This document shows positions 42,419-51,970 of a stretch of DNA of 64,000 bases, in pieces. The notes under the pieces were generated by a model. That model did no database searches, had not been told where the DNA came from, and was given only the letters and a program-made list of their open reading frames with translations. Both the position numbers and the translations under genes were made by a program. This DNA comes from Bacillus sp. es.036 (GTDB lineage Bacteria > Bacillota > Bacilli > Bacillales > Guptibacillaceae). The stretch covers positions 2,418,001 through 2,482,000 of the forward strand of contig NZ_PDIZ01000001.1 of the NCBI RefSeq assembly GCF_002563635.1. The letters run 5' to 3'. Each line of letters begins with the position of its first letter. Within the stretch, counting starts at the first letter, position 1.

Positions 42419-43375
42419 CTATTTCGATTCTTTTAATAAAATTTCTTCCACTTCTTCTTTCGTTGGCAGGGCCGTCATAGCGCCTTTTGTTGCAGCTGCT
42501 AAAGCACCAGAAACGCTAGCAAATTGCGTCATTCGCTCGAGCTCTTCGCGCGATAGTTCGGTGAGAGAGCCAACGTATTCGTTAAAACCATGAAGAATGC
42601 CTGATACAAATGCATCGCCAGCACCTGTCGTATCAACCGCCTTTACTTTCATAGCAGGAACTCTGAGTGAATAGTTAGGAGTAAAAACAAGACTACCTTC
42701 TCCACCCATCGTAATGAAAATAACTGGTATACGATAGTGAGCCAATCTTTTAATTCCAGCTTCAACAGTTTCTTCACCAGTAATAAAAGTTAGTTCTTCT
42801 TCAGAAAGCTTAAGAATGTCTGCCTCAGATAGCATGGAAACAATCGTTTCTCTTGCTCGATCTTCACTCTCCCATAAACCAAGTCGTAAGTTCGGATCAT
42901 AGGAAATGAGCAGTCCGTTCTCTTTTGCCTTTTCAACAGCTTTTTTAGTAGCTGTTCTAGAAGGTTCACTAATCATAGAAATGGATCCGAAGTGGAGAAT
43001 GCGATGACGCTCAAATAACTGATCGCTTATTTCTTCCTCACTTAAGAAACGATCTGCACTTGGATTTATGTAAAAATCAAAGCTACGTTCACCATTTTCG
43101 GCATTGGTTACAAATACAACGCCGGTGCGTGCAGATTCAGTTAGAATCATCGTCGAAACATCTACACCATAGTTCTTTAACGTTTCTTGAAGAAAACGTC
43201 CAAGCACATCATCGCCTACTTTTCCAAGAAAAGTGGAATTTACGCCTAGACGGGCAAGTCCAACTGCTACATTTGCCGGAGCTCCACCAGGGCTTTTTTG
43301 ATACGTTAAATTGTCTTTGTCAAGAGGTATAAAATCAATTAATGCCTCCCCTAAACTAATGACACCTTTACTCAT
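42419..43375 (-). CDS. PfkB-family sugar kinase, fructokinase-like
   Basis: 318-residue ribokinase-fold kinase. GEALIDFIPLD at the N-terminus, substrate-binding loop SPGGAPANVAVGLARLG near 28-44, FGKVGDD-type LGKVGDDVLGRFL, and the PfkB signature 2, VDTTGAGDAFVSGIL, near residue 250 with the catalytic Asp. This pattern is usual for bacterial fructokinases that make fructose 6-phosphate; 2-keto-3-deoxygluconate or other sugars cannot be excluded. No transporter or glycosidase gene lies nearby to identify the sugar. GGAGGATG precedes ATG. Confidence 0.85.
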   Translation of the reverse strand: MSKGVISLGEALIDFIPLDKDNLTYQKSPGGAPANVAVGLARLGVNSTFLGKVGDDVLGRFLQETLKNYGVDVSTMILTESARTGVVFVTNAENGERSFDFYINPSADRFLSEEEISDQLFERHRILHFGSISMISEPSRTATKKAVEKAKENGLLISYDPNLRLGLWESEDRARETIVSMLSEADILKLSEEELTFITGEETVEAGIKRLAHYRIPVIFITMGGEGSLVFTPNYSLRVPAMKVKAVDTTGAGDAFVSGILHGFNEYVGSLTELSREELERMTQFASVSGALAAATKGAMTALPTKEEVEEILLKESK

Positions 43376-43477
43376 ATCTACATCCTCCTATGTCTACCAA
43401 TTGTAGAGCTGCACCAAGGGTACAGCTTTTCCGTAATCATACCATGGCAAGGTAAAACACTAAAGAAGAAAACGACA

Positions 43478-44848
43478 TTACCCCATAAGCTTCTTGATGA
43501 TTTTCAGCCCATTTTTGGCTGAGGGGTATCGGAAGGCGAAATCAAACTTCGTTGTTTGTTTCACAATGCTCTTCTCATGCGAGAAGGCTTCAAAGCTTGC
43601 TTTCCCATGATAACTCCCCGTACCACTAGACCCAACGCCACCAAAAGGCAAGTAAGGAGAGACGATATGCATAAATGTGTCGTTCATACACCCTCCCCCA
43701 AATGAAATGGATAACGTTATTTCTTCTTGTTTTTCTTCGGATTCAGAGAAAAAGTAAAGTGCGAGCGGTTTTGGACGGCGACGTACTTCGTTAATAACCG
43801 TTTCAAGTTCTGTAAATTCAAGCACAGGTAAAATAGGACCAAAGATCTCCTCTTGCATCACTGGATCTTCCCATGAAACATTGTCCATAATCGTTGGAGC
43901 AATTACCCGATCACTTGCTTTATGCTGTCCACCAATTAATACGTCTCCATCGGCTAAAAACCTTTTTAATCGATCAAAGTGACGATCACTTACAATATGA
44001 CCGTATTTTTCATCTGATAGTGGATCTTCTCCGTAGAATTCAATCAGCACATTGTTCATTTGTTCGATCAATGCCATTTTTACGTCACTGTGGACATACA
44101 AATAGTCAGGTGCGATACATGTTTGACCAGCGTTCGTGAATTTCCCCCACATAATTCGTTTTGCAGCTAGAGCTAAATTAGCGTCTTTGTCAACAATCGC
44201 TGGACTCTTCCCTCCCAATTCAAGCGTAACAGGGATAAGTTGCTTTGCAGCCGCCTCCATCACAATCTTTCCTACAGCAACACTTCCTGTGAAAAAGATG
44301 TGATCAACCGGTTGTTTCAAAAGTTCAGTACTCGTTTCAACGCCACCTTCAATAACCACAATGTACTTTTCAGGAAAAACTTCTCGAATCATTTTACTAA
44401 TAAGAGTTGAGACAGCAGGTGTTAATTCTGATGGTTTTAAAACGGCACAGTTCCCCGATGCGATTGCTCCAATAAGTGGAGCTAACTGAAGTTGAAATGG
44501 ATAGTTCCACGGCGCTATAATTAACGTTACCCCGAACGGCTCACGGTGAATGACGCTTTTAGAGCCAAAGTGAGTAACTGGTGACTTTACTTTCTCCGGT
44601 GTCATCCACTCTTTTAGGTGCTTAAGTGTGAACTTAATTTCCTCTAAAAGGAAACCAATTTCAGTTGTATAAGCTTCCCATTCTGATTTATGCAAATCAT
44701 CTTTAAGCGCTTGTAAGATCTCAGGTTCATACTCTTTAATCACGTCTCTTAACGTTTCAAGCTGTTTTTTCCTAAACGAATAGGATTTTGTTTCCCCTGT
44801 ATAAAAATATTCTTTTTGCAGGCTTACTTTATCAGCAATATGCTCCAT
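43478..44848 (-). CDS. NAD(P)-dependent aldehyde dehydrogenase (class 3-like, YwdH type)
   Basis: 456-residue ALDH of the short class-3 type. PWNYPFQLQLAPLIGAIASGNCAVLKPSE near 105-130 (cofactor site), catalytic Glu in LELGGKSPAIV near 210, catalytic Cys in NAGQTCIAPDYLYV near 245, and PFGGVGSSGTGSYHGKASFEAFSH near the C-terminus. Oxidises medium- or long-chain aldehydes to acids; substrate uncertain. GAGGAGAG precedes ATG. A GTTTAA-N4-TTAAAC inverted repeat 37 bases upstream may be an operator. Confidence 0.9.
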   Translation of the reverse strand: MEHIADKVSLQKEYFYTGETKSYSFRKKQLETLRDVIKEYEPEILQALKDDLHKSEWEAYTTEIGFLLEEIKFTLKHLKEWMTPEKVKSPVTHFGSKSVIHREPFGVTLIIAPWNYPFQLQLAPLIGAIASGNCAVLKPSELTPAVSTLISKMIREVFPEKYIVVIEGGVETSTELLKQPVDHIFFTGSVAVGKIVMEAAAKQLIPVTLELGGKSPAIVDKDANLALAAKRIMWGKFTNAGQTCIAPDYLYVHSDVKMALIEQMNNVLIEFYGEDPLSDEKYGHIVSDRHFDRLKRFLADGDVLIGGQHKASDRVIAPTIMDNVSWEDPVMQEEIFGPILPVLEFTELETVINEVRRRPKPLALYFFSESEEKQEEITLSISFGGGCMNDTFMHIVSPYLPFGGVGSSGTGSYHGKASFEAFSHEKSIVKQTTKFDFAFRYPSAKNGLKIIKKLMG

Positions 44849-44884
44849 CTTATACTCTCCTCTTAACGACTTTATTGTTCTTTA

Positions 44885-44900
44885 GTTTAAACATTTAAAC
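44885..44900. promoter_or_regulatory. Possible operator (GTTTAA-N4-TTAAAC)
   Basis: Perfect 6+6 inverted repeat, GTTTAA ACAT TTAAAC, between the aldehyde dehydrogenase start and the speH promoter region. Symmetry suggests a dimeric repressor site; the regulator is unknown. Confidence 0.35.
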
Positions 44901-45026
44901 GTAATATGTCAATCTTAAAACTCTTATATAGGTTTATTTCTTCCTGTTTGAGGGGAAAACCTGCATAAAAGCAATTCCTGTAATCAACACTATACAAGGA
45001 TGTAGTTAAGAAGGAGGCAATTTACT

Positions 45027-45419
45027 ATCGAAACGCTTGGTCATCATATCATCGCAGAGATGTGGAATTGTAACAAAGAAAAACTAAACGATTTAGTGTA
45101 TATAGAAGAAACATTCGCTAGTGCGGCTCTTGAAGCTGGAGCAGAAATAAGAGATGTTGTTTTTCATCCATTTGAACCTCAAGGTATAAGTGGTGCGGTT
45201 ATTATCGCTGAATCTCATCTAACCATCCACAGTTTCCCTGAACATGGCTATGCTTCTGTTGATGTCTATACATGCGGAGATAAAATTGATCCTTCCGAAG
45301 CAGCGAATGCAATCGCAAGGTCATTAGAAGCAAAAACCATTCACACAGTGAAAATCCCACGTGGCGCAGGAGAAATTACCGTAAAAGAAATTGAAAAAAG
45401 TGGTGTGGAATCACAATAA
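45027..45419 (+). CDS. speH: S-adenosylmethionine decarboxylase proenzyme, apparent ATC start
   Basis: Pyruvoyl enzyme of spermidine synthesis, 131 codons. The N-terminus reads [22 protein letters not shown], which aligns with B. subtilis SpeH (METMGRHVISELW...), but the codon at the Met position is ATC (45027-45029). AAGGAGG lies nine bases upstream of it, exactly where it should be for this start. The only ATG (45060) lies within the conserved region and has no site. The processing site with the pyruvoyl Ser is [20 protein letters not shown]. Either ATC is used as a weak start or the base is an error or mutation. A hairpin follows the stop. Confidence 0.88.
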   Translation: METLGHHIIAEMWNCNKEKLNDLVYIEETFASAALEAGAEIRDVVFHPFEPQGISGAVIIAESHLTIHSFPEHGYASVDVYTCGDKIDPSEAANAIARSLEAKTIHTVKIPRGAGEITVKEIEKSGVESQ

Positions 45420-45427
45420 TTGACTGT

Positions 45428-45454
45428 AGAGAGGTGGTTCCATACCGCCTCTCT
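45428..45454. terminator. Hairpin between speH and the convergent sqhC-type gene
   Basis: AGAGAGGTGG / CCGCCTCTCT, ten pairs including one G-U, 7-base loop; T-rich sequence follows only at some distance on the plus strand, so termination strength is uncertain. Confidence 0.6.
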
Positions 45455-45464
45455 ATTATCGTTT

Positions 45465-47285
45465 TTATTGTTGCATTTGTAACTTTTTATAGTGTGAAAG
45501 CGCAAGTAGTGGCCATATCACTTCATAACTATGATATCTGATATAAAATCCTCCTGGTAATCCCGCCCCTGTTGGATAAGTGCGTTCTTCCATATCATAT
45601 GATTTTTTGAGAAGGTAATCCACACCTCTATTTAATGATTCACCTGTTTCTTTACAAACGGATAAAGCATCAACGCCCCATGCTGTTTGTGATGGCGTGC
45701 TAACGTGTAAAGGAACGAATTTCTGTTGAATATCACTTTGACACGACTCTCCCCATCCCCCATCATATCTCTGTATTTTCTTAAGAAACTGTATTCCTTT
45801 TCGAACAGGAGTAAAATCAGATGGATAGCCAGCTGCCTTTAAAGCCGTTAGCGCCGCCCATGTACCATAAATGTAACAAATCCCCCATCTCCCTCTCCAA
45901 GAACCATCGCTCTCTTGATTCCGAATCAACCAGTTTGTTCCCTTTCTAATGGAAGGATGATTACGGTTTAGTTCAGCATAGTTACATAAAAACTCAACTG
46001 TTCTACCAGTTAAGTCCGCCGATGAATCATCTGGAAAAGATGACCTTGCCCCGTCAATGGGTAAGTCTTTTAATAGAAAAGCCTGACGATCCGGTTCGAA
46101 AGCTGGCCAACCTCCATCCTGATTTTGCATAGCTAGAAGCCAACTGACTCCGTCATGCCAACGACTTGACTCATTTTTCATATCCTTCAACGCTCTTAAC
46201 GCAACAGTTGTATCGTCTACATCTGGATGAGTTGTATTCCCTTCAGAAAACCCCCATCCACCAGGGGCAATACCCTCTCTTGTAATCGCCCAATCCCCAT
46301 ACTTTGTCTGCTGATGTCTAACTAAATAATGGTTAGCCGCTCTAGTTGAAGGTACTGCATGAACTAAGCCAGCTTCTTGTATCGTATAGGACAGAAGGGC
46401 AGTATCCCAAATTGTTGAAGGCGAATTTTGAAGATGGGAATTAGAATCACAGAGCATTCCTTTCAGTCCATTAAAGGCACGTATAATAGAAGGAGCGTGT
46501 TTTTCATATCCTAGGGCCAACATCGCATAGATCATAAAAAATGTAGCCGTTGCATAGTTCATCAATGTCCCGTCTGATTCAATTCTTTGAAGCATGTATT
46601 GTTCCGCTCTCTTTCTTGCTTTATATAGCTGGTTTGATGGAAATTGACTCATAGCAGTCCATGCTTGTTTAATATCTTCTTTCATGGATCGATCTTCCAT
46701 AATTAAATGTGTGAGATCTGGCGTCCATCTTGTTTTAATGGAATAACGAAGGTCCTGGCACAGAAGAATTGGTGCAAAATGCGCTCTTGCATAAGAACTT
46801 AAATCATTGAAAGAAACTGGTGAAGCCTTCGGAATAAGTAGAAAAAGCATTGGAATATGGAATAAGTGAGGCCAATTTAGATGACCGTTTAAAGCGAGAA
46901 AAATGGACGTCATCGAATCAACCCTTTCGATCCCACCCCATTTTTTAATATAGTGCTCTGCTTTTTTCATCTCACTATGTTTACAAGTCATCCTTCCTGA
47001 ATACAGGAGACTATGGTAAGCCTGAACGGTAGCGGAAAGATTCCCTCGATCGTCTTCATATAATTTCCAGTATCCTTCTTTAGATTGTTTAAATAGAAGT
47101 CGTTTCACAAGAGCATCAAGCAATGATTTATCTGGAAGTTTAAGCATGCGTATTAATACAATCATCATCGCATCCGTTAATAAACTATTCTCAAAACAAA
47201 AGTTAAAGGCACCATTCCCATGTTGATGCCTTAATGCCTCACTTAATAGGTCTTCTATTTTTTCATCCACTTTCTTTTCTAGCAT
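45465..47285 (-). CDS. sqhC: Class II terpene cyclase of the squalene-hopene/tetraprenyl-beta-curcumene cyclase family
   Basis: 606 residues, alpha6-alpha6 double barrel. The protonating motif DVDDT (DXDD) is near residue 312, and QW-type repeats are visible (QNQDGGWPAFEP, QESDGSWRGRWG, QRYDGGWGESC). The length and the absence of some squalene-cyclase blocks fit the Bacillus SqhC (tetraprenyl-beta-curcumene cyclase), which makes sporulenol/baciterpenol-type C35 terpenes in spores. The matching synthase YtpB is encoded at 3196-4266. GGAGGGAGC precedes ATG. It is convergent with speH and divergent from the membrane-protein gene at 47417. Confidence 0.9.
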   Translation of the reverse strand: MLEKKVDEKIEDLLSEALRHQHGNGAFNFCFENSLLTDAMMIVLIRMLKLPDKSLLDALVKRLLFKQSKEGYWKLYEDDRGNLSATVQAYHSLLYSGRMTCKHSEMKKAEHYIKKWGGIERVDSMTSIFLALNGHLNWPHLFHIPMLFLLIPKASPVSFNDLSSYARAHFAPILLCQDLRYSIKTRWTPDLTHLIMEDRSMKEDIKQAWTAMSQFPSNQLYKARKRAEQYMLQRIESDGTLMNYATATFFMIYAMLALGYEKHAPSIIRAFNGLKGMLCDSNSHLQNSPSTIWDTALLSYTIQEAGLVHAVPSTRAANHYLVRHQQTKYGDWAITREGIAPGGWGFSEGNTTHPDVDDTTVALRALKDMKNESSRWHDGVSWLLAMQNQDGGWPAFEPDRQAFLLKDLPIDGARSSFPDDSSADLTGRTVEFLCNYAELNRNHPSIRKGTNWLIRNQESDGSWRGRWGICYIYGTWAALTALKAAGYPSDFTPVRKGIQFLKKIQRYDGGWGESCQSDIQQKFVPLHVSTPSQTAWGVDALSVCKETGESLNRGVDYLLKKSYDMEERTYPTGAGLPGGFYIRYHSYEVIWPLLALSHYKKLQMQQ

Positions 47286-47416
47286 GGCGCTCCCTCCTCA
47301 AGTAGGCTACCGTATTGTATTCACTCTACCTTTCGGAGATTCTCACTAATAACTATTGTAAATTTTTTGAAACTTGTGTAAAATTCAAACGTATGTAAGG
47401 AACAAGGAGGAATAGA

Positions 47417-48919
47417 ATGAAAAAAATAGGATTTCCCATTCTCACTGGTTTTATCATTTTACTTTTAGTTTATCTTCATCAGCTCTCCATTCTTCAAGAA
47501 AAACCGGCAACGGATTGGAGCAGGTCAGTCAATCTTGACGTAGCTGCAGAAGATAGCGAGATGTTTGTTCAACGTGAGGAAGATAGGAGCACTCTCTTTT
47601 TTAGCGGTGATCCCGTTCGAAAAGTGGTCGTGAATGAAAAGTTGGATACAACGACAGAAGAACTCAGCTACTCCATTCCAGACGGATATTCGTTTTATGT
47701 TGATGATCAACAAGCGATTTACAAGAAGAAGGATGAATTAATTTACGCAACAGACGAGAAAGAAACAAGCATTTTAAAGGAAATTGAAGGAATGAACGTA
47801 TCAGAAAATGGCGTAATTGCGTGGTCACGGCACACCGCATACACCATTTCACCAGTAGGAAAAGTTAAGTCAGAAATCGAACTACCTCAATACATAAAAA
47901 GCGGTACTTTAACAGAAGAAGGTTTGGCATTTCTTTATGTTCAAACGGATGATGTGAACCAGTTTCTAACACTTGATGCAGGTAAAGACCCAGTTGTTCT
48001 ATACGAGACTCCACTTACATCAGGAGAAATTTACAGCAATCTTCAAATGATTGAACTCGATAACAAACTTACGTTCACCTATACCATTAGTGCAACGAGA
48101 CAGGGTACACGAGTTGTCAGTACGTACTTTGGAGAAAGTGTTGCTGGTAAGGAAGCTGACGTTCAGCTTTTGAAAATCCAAAATGCGGAAACTGGTGACA
48201 GGTTTGAGAAGCCAAACTACTTTTCATTAATTGAAAAAGACGGTGCGGCTCATCTTTTATTTAGTTCGAATGGAGAAATTTCACCAAAACGTTCCGTCAT
48301 TAGTATCTATGAAGCTTCGCAACAGGATGGCGAGTGGGTTGCCTCTCGCCGGAGTACGACAGAAGAGTTATCTATCCGCCCCATTGCAATTACCGATCAG
48401 TCTTTAGTCTGGATGGATAAAGAGAAAAACGAACTCGTCTTGCACGGCGCATCAACAGATCCTACCGTTGTGAAAAGCAGTAGCTCCATCTCGAGCGATG
48501 ACTTAACGTATGCCCTTTACTATACGTTCACAGCAATTGTCGGTATGTTTGCGATGTTAGCCTTCTCATTTGGTTTTCTCATCCTTCCTGCCGTTGCATT
48601 AATGTACTTCTATTTCGCCAATACAACAGCAATTGAACAAGACAAAAAATGGGTTGAATGGACGATCATTCTTTTATGTGTCGCCTCTCAAATTATTTTC
48701 CTTCCATCTATTCTTGATGGACCATTTCAATATCTCGCTCCATCTTACCTAACCTTTTCAGGAGCTGCATACGTTTGGCCGCTAATTATCTTTGTTGTAT
48801 CTTATATGATTAGCCGCGTTGCTCAAGATCAAGAATGGACCATCATGCAGCGAACCTCCTATCAGCTTGGATTAAATCTCGGCATGCTAATCTTCCTATT
48901 AGGACCTTATATCCTCTAA
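47417..48919 (+). CDS. Membrane protein with large extracytoplasmic domain, function unknown
   Basis: 500 residues. One N-terminal transmembrane helix (about 5-25) is followed by about 350 mostly beta-predicted residues with repeated short strands (IPDGYSFYVDDQQAIYKKKDELIYATDE...), reminiscent of a beta-propeller, then four hydrophobic segments from about residue 375 to the end. The order suggests a sensor-like extracytoplasmic domain anchored at both ends. AAGGAGGAATAG precedes ATG. Monocistronic with a terminator. No known family recognised. Confidence 0.8.
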   Translation: MKKIGFPILTGFIILLLVYLHQLSILQEKPATDWSRSVNLDVAAEDSEMFVQREEDRSTLFFSGDPVRKVVVNEKLDTTTEELSYSIPDGYSFYVDDQQAIYKKKDELIYATDEKETSILKEIEGMNVSENGVIAWSRHTAYTISPVGKVKSEIELPQYIKSGTLTEEGLAFLYVQTDDVNQFLTLDAGKDPVVLYETPLTSGEIYSNLQMIELDNKLTFTYTISATRQGTRVVSTYFGESVAGKEADVQLLKIQNAETGDRFEKPNYFSLIEKDGAAHLLFSSNGEISPKRSVISIYEASQQDGEWVASRRSTTEELSIRPIAITDQSLVWMDKEKNELVLHGASTDPTVVKSSSSISSDDLTYALYYTFTAIVGMFAMLAFSFGFLILPAVALMYFYFANTTAIEQDKKWVEWTIILLCVASQIIFLPSILDGPFQYLAPSYLTFSGAAYVWPLIIFVVSYMISRVAQDQEWTIMQRTSYQLGLNLGMLIFLLGPYIL

Positions 48920-48925
48920 CAAATG

Positions 48926-48962
48926 AAAAAGCATGTCCTCTGGTGAGAGGACATGCTTTTTT
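48926..48962. terminator. Bidirectional terminator between the membrane-protein gene and the P5C reductase gene
   Basis: AAAAAGCATGTCCTCT and complement around a 4-base loop, A and T runs at both ends. Confidence 0.9.
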
Positions 48963-49758
48963 ACTTTGCTTGTTCTGAAGCTTTATGATTTACAGCTAGT
49001 ACCGCCTTGTGTAAAAGTTGACTAAATTCAGCATTTTCTAGAACGTCAAGTCCTGCAGCTGTCGCGCCGCCTGGCGTTGTGACTTGATCCCGAAGTTCTC
49101 CTGCCTTCCGCCCATCTTTAAGCATCGAAGCTGAACCAAAGATCATTTGCATCACGAGCTTTCTCGCTACTTCCGATGATAAACCATAGGATTGCGCCGT
49201 CTTTTCTAACGCCTCAGCGAATTGGTAAACAAAAGCAGGTGCACTTCCCGTAACCGCTGTTAAGTCATGAATCTGTTCTTCTGATAGCTCTTCGGATTCA
49301 CCAATAGCATCTAAAATTGTTTGTAGCACTTCTCGATGTTCTTCCTTTACCTCACTCCCGCAAGCAAACAGTGACATTGACTCGCCAATATCAGCTGCAG
49401 TGTTCGGCATAATCCACGCTGTTGGAACACCTGGCAAGGAAGCTTCTAAAATAGAAGGCCCAATCCCTGCAGCTACCGTAATCACAAATTGCTCGGTTAC
49501 TTTACTGGAAAGTTCCTTGAGAACATTAGGATGAGCTGCAGGAGGCATTGCTAATATCACAACATCATGCGTCGAAATAACCTCTTGCCATATACCTGTT
49601 TCCACGTTATACGTTTCTTTCAAATGAGTCAATCTCGTTTGATCAGACTGATTTGAAATCGTAATTTTACCAATCGTATCTGACTGCTTAAGTCCAGAAA
49701 AAATAGCCTCAGCCATTCGTCCTGCACCAATAAACAAGATATTCGGTTTTTTCAACAT
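48961..49758 (-). CDS. Pyrroline-5-carboxylate reductase
   Basis: 265 residues. Last step of proline synthesis: P5C + NAD(P)H to proline. N-terminal Rossmann motif FIGAGRMAEAIFSGL; PNTAADIGESM near 130; and the P5CR signature around DQVTTPGGATAAGLDVLE near 225. Bacilli carry several paralogues (ProI, ProG, ProH, ComER); by eye it is a true reductase, but which paralogue is not certain. GGAGGGAT precedes ATG. No other proline gene adjoins. Confidence 0.9.
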   Translation of the reverse strand: MLKKPNILFIGAGRMAEAIFSGLKQSDTIGKITISNQSDQTRLTHLKETYNVETGIWQEVISTHDVVILAMPPAAHPNVLKELSSKVTEQFVITVAAGIGPSILEASLPGVPTAWIMPNTAADIGESMSLFACGSEVKEEHREVLQTILDAIGESEELSEEQIHDLTAVTGSAPAFVYQFAEALEKTAQSYGLSSEVARKLVMQMIFGSASMLKDGRKAGELRDQVTTPGGATAAGLDVLENAEFSQLLHKAVLAVNHKASEQAK

Positions 49759-49809
49759 AATCCCTCCTCAATTTCCTTCTTAACTATATCAAAAGGTGTC
49801 TAAATAGAA

Positions 49810-49834
49810 AAACGCCGGCTGATCGCCGGCGTTT
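49810..49834 (-). terminator. Terminator of the ba3 oxidase operon
   Basis: AAACGCCGGC / GCCGGCGTTT arms, 5-base loop, TTTTTCTATTT on the minus strand; overlaps the subunit I stop. Confidence 0.88.
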
Positions 49835-51479
49835 ACCAGAACTTATATCCAGGAGAACCTGGGGGAGCGTGTTCAATCATATGAATGACTGGTACGGTAT
49901 AAGCGACAAGGATAAGCACAGTTGCGATGCCAAGCCACAGCCGCCAATTTTCTAAAATGACTGGTGTTTTCTCGGCCGCCTCCGCCACCTCTCCGATCGG
50001 AAAGTCTTCTTTGCCTTTTGGAGCGAAAAAAGCAAGATCAGTAATAATATACATTAAGAGTAAAATAGCAATAAAGAGAATGGAACCACCAACGGCCATT
50101 GTTACTTCATAAGGAATCCACCCTAGTGCATCAGGATGATCCTGGTATGTCGTATAAGCTGTTCGTCTCGGTGCACCAAGCAAGCCAACTGTATGCATAG
50201 CCCCCGACATAAAGAACATGCCAATCGCCCATAGGATCGTTTGTAGATTTGCAATTTGATGCATTCTTCCTGTTAGTACGCGACCGGTAAGATGCGGGAT
50301 AAGCCAATAGGCTATTCCAAAAAACGTAAGCGCCACACTCGAAGCAACAGTAAGATGGAAATGCCCTGTAACCCACAATGTATTATGAACAATCTGGTTC
50401 ATTTGGTTACTAGCATTAATGATTCCTCCTGCACCTGCAGGAATGAAGATGAGCATACCAACCATCGGTGCAAAGAATCTTGCATCCTTCCATGGTAATG
50501 CACGAAACCAACCAAATAATCCTTTTGCTCCTTTTTTCCGTCCTGCTATTTCAAAAGTAGCAAACAGTGAGAAGGCAGTCATCAGAGAAGGAACGATAAC
50601 CATGAACGTTAACACAACCTGCAAATACTTCCAAAATGGAGAGATTCCTGATTCAAGTAACTGATGATGAAAACCAACAGGAATAGAAAACAGTAAGAAG
50701 AGCACGAAAGATAAACGAGCTAAAGAGTCACTGAAAATTTTCCCACCAATAATTTCTGGAATAATGACATACCAGCACACGTAGGCAGGTAAGAGCCAGA
50801 AGTACACGAGTGGGTGGCCAAAATACCAGAAAAGCGTTCGACTTAGTAGAATATTAATTTCATCAACCCATCCAAATGACCAAGGAATGAATTGAAAGAT
50901 GACAGAAACGGCGACACCAATCGTAGCTACAAACCACAAAACCATTGTCATAACAGCCATAAAGCTAAACAAAGGAGAAATCTTTTTATGAGTTACCTTT
51001 TTCCAAATGTAATATTGATGACACATCGCGCCGCCCGCTAACCAGGTACCAACAATAAATAACGTAAGGCCAATATAGAACCACGGGGAAGCTTTTAAAG
51101 GTGCGTAAAAGGTATAAAGAACCGTACCTTCATTTAAAAGAACCATCACTGTTGTAAGCGCCGTTCCAATTGTCATTACAATGTAACCAAGCCATCCCAT
51201 CCGATAAGGTTGGTCATAGAATTTCCCCATTGTTCTGCTCATGCCGGCATAGAAAAAACCAATAATAAAATAAGTTGTAAATACAAGTGCAAGTAAAATA
51301 CCATGAGCGGTCAACAGCTGATAATAGCCTATCCCTGCAGGAAGTTGAATCGTTCCACTTCTAACAAGTGTTTGTAAAAGTCCTGCAATCCCACCTAATA
51401 GGACGGCTGCAAAAGCGATATACAAATGTGCCATACTAAGCTTTGCATCATTTCGATCGACTACTAATTCGTTTTTCAT
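49833..51479 (-). CDS. cbaA: ba3-type cytochrome c oxidase subunit I
   Basis: 548 residues with 12-13 transmembrane helices; haem-copper oxidase of the B (ba3/b(o/a)3) class. Haem and CuB ligands: TAHGILLAL (low-spin haem His, helix II), GHPLVYFWLLPAYVCWY (CuB His and Tyr), IPVGFHHQL (two CuB His), VTGHFHLTV (haem a3/b and low-spin His). Start ATG 51479 has GGAGGTG five to six bases upstream; longer in-frame starts lack this. Overlaps subunit II by four bases. Reduces O2 to water and pumps protons; this class keeps working at low O2. Confidence 0.95.
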   Translation of the reverse strand: MKNELVVDRNDAKLSMAHLYIAFAAVLLGGIAGLLQTLVRSGTIQLPAGIGYYQLLTAHGILLALVFTTYFIIGFFYAGMSRTMGKFYDQPYRMGWLGYIVMTIGTALTTVMVLLNEGTVLYTFYAPLKASPWFYIGLTLFIVGTWLAGGAMCHQYYIWKKVTHKKISPLFSFMAVMTMVLWFVATIGVAVSVIFQFIPWSFGWVDEINILLSRTLFWYFGHPLVYFWLLPAYVCWYVIIPEIIGGKIFSDSLARLSFVLFLLFSIPVGFHHQLLESGISPFWKYLQVVLTFMVIVPSLMTAFSLFATFEIAGRKKGAKGLFGWFRALPWKDARFFAPMVGMLIFIPAGAGGIINASNQMNQIVHNTLWVTGHFHLTVASSVALTFFGIAYWLIPHLTGRVLTGRMHQIANLQTILWAIGMFFMSGAMHTVGLLGAPRRTAYTTYQDHPDALGWIPYEVTMAVGGSILFIAILLLMYIITDLAFFAPKGKEDFPIGEVAEAAEKTPVILENWRLWLGIATVLILVAYTVPVIHMIEHAPPGSPGYKFW

Positions 51480-51949
51480 TTTATCACCTCCAGTGGCACA
51501 CCCATGGCCTGGTGACCAACTCCACAATATTCATTACATAAAATGAGAAACTGTCCCGCTTCATCAAACGTATGAGTAATGGTATTGATATGACCTGGTG
51601 TAATCATCATATTCACATTCGTTTTCGGAATTTGAAATCCATGTACCACATCTTTACTCGTTACTTTAAAATGAACAGTTGCCCCTTCAGGTATTTTTAT
51701 TTCATCGTTCGATTGAAATGTGAATGCTTGAGCAACTAGAACCAATTCATATTCATTCTCACCTATCTTTTTTAAGCCTGGATCATCGAAAGGTGCCGTT
51801 AAATCGACTTGAGTTGGATCAAGAATCTCACTATCACTTGGCGGTGTATGACCCATTGCGAAAGCGTTCACACCAATTACCAATAAAAAAAGAATCAGTG
51901 CTCCACTTCCAATCATGAGCCATAGCCTTTCTAATTTATGCATATGCAT
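51476..51949 (-). CDS. cbaB: ba3-type cytochrome c oxidase subunit II (CuA)
   Basis: 157 residues: one N-terminal membrane helix (about 8-30) and an external cupredoxin domain. CuA ligands are visible: His in DVVHGFQIP, and ILCNEYCGVGHQAMG near residues 135-150, with two Cys, His and Met. The short length with a single helix is typical of class B oxidases. AGGGGGAAG precedes ATG. Middle gene of the three-gene operon; four-base overlap with subunit I. Confidence 0.93.
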   Translation of the reverse strand: MHMHKLERLWLMIGSGALILFLLVIGVNAFAMGHTPPSDSEILDPTQVDLTAPFDDPGLKKIGENEYELVLVAQAFTFQSNDEIKIPEGATVHFKVTSKDVVHGFQIPKTNVNMMITPGHINTITHTFDEAGQFLILCNEYCGVGHQAMGVPLEVIK

Positions 51950-51970
51950 GCTACTTCCCCCTCTCTCTCT

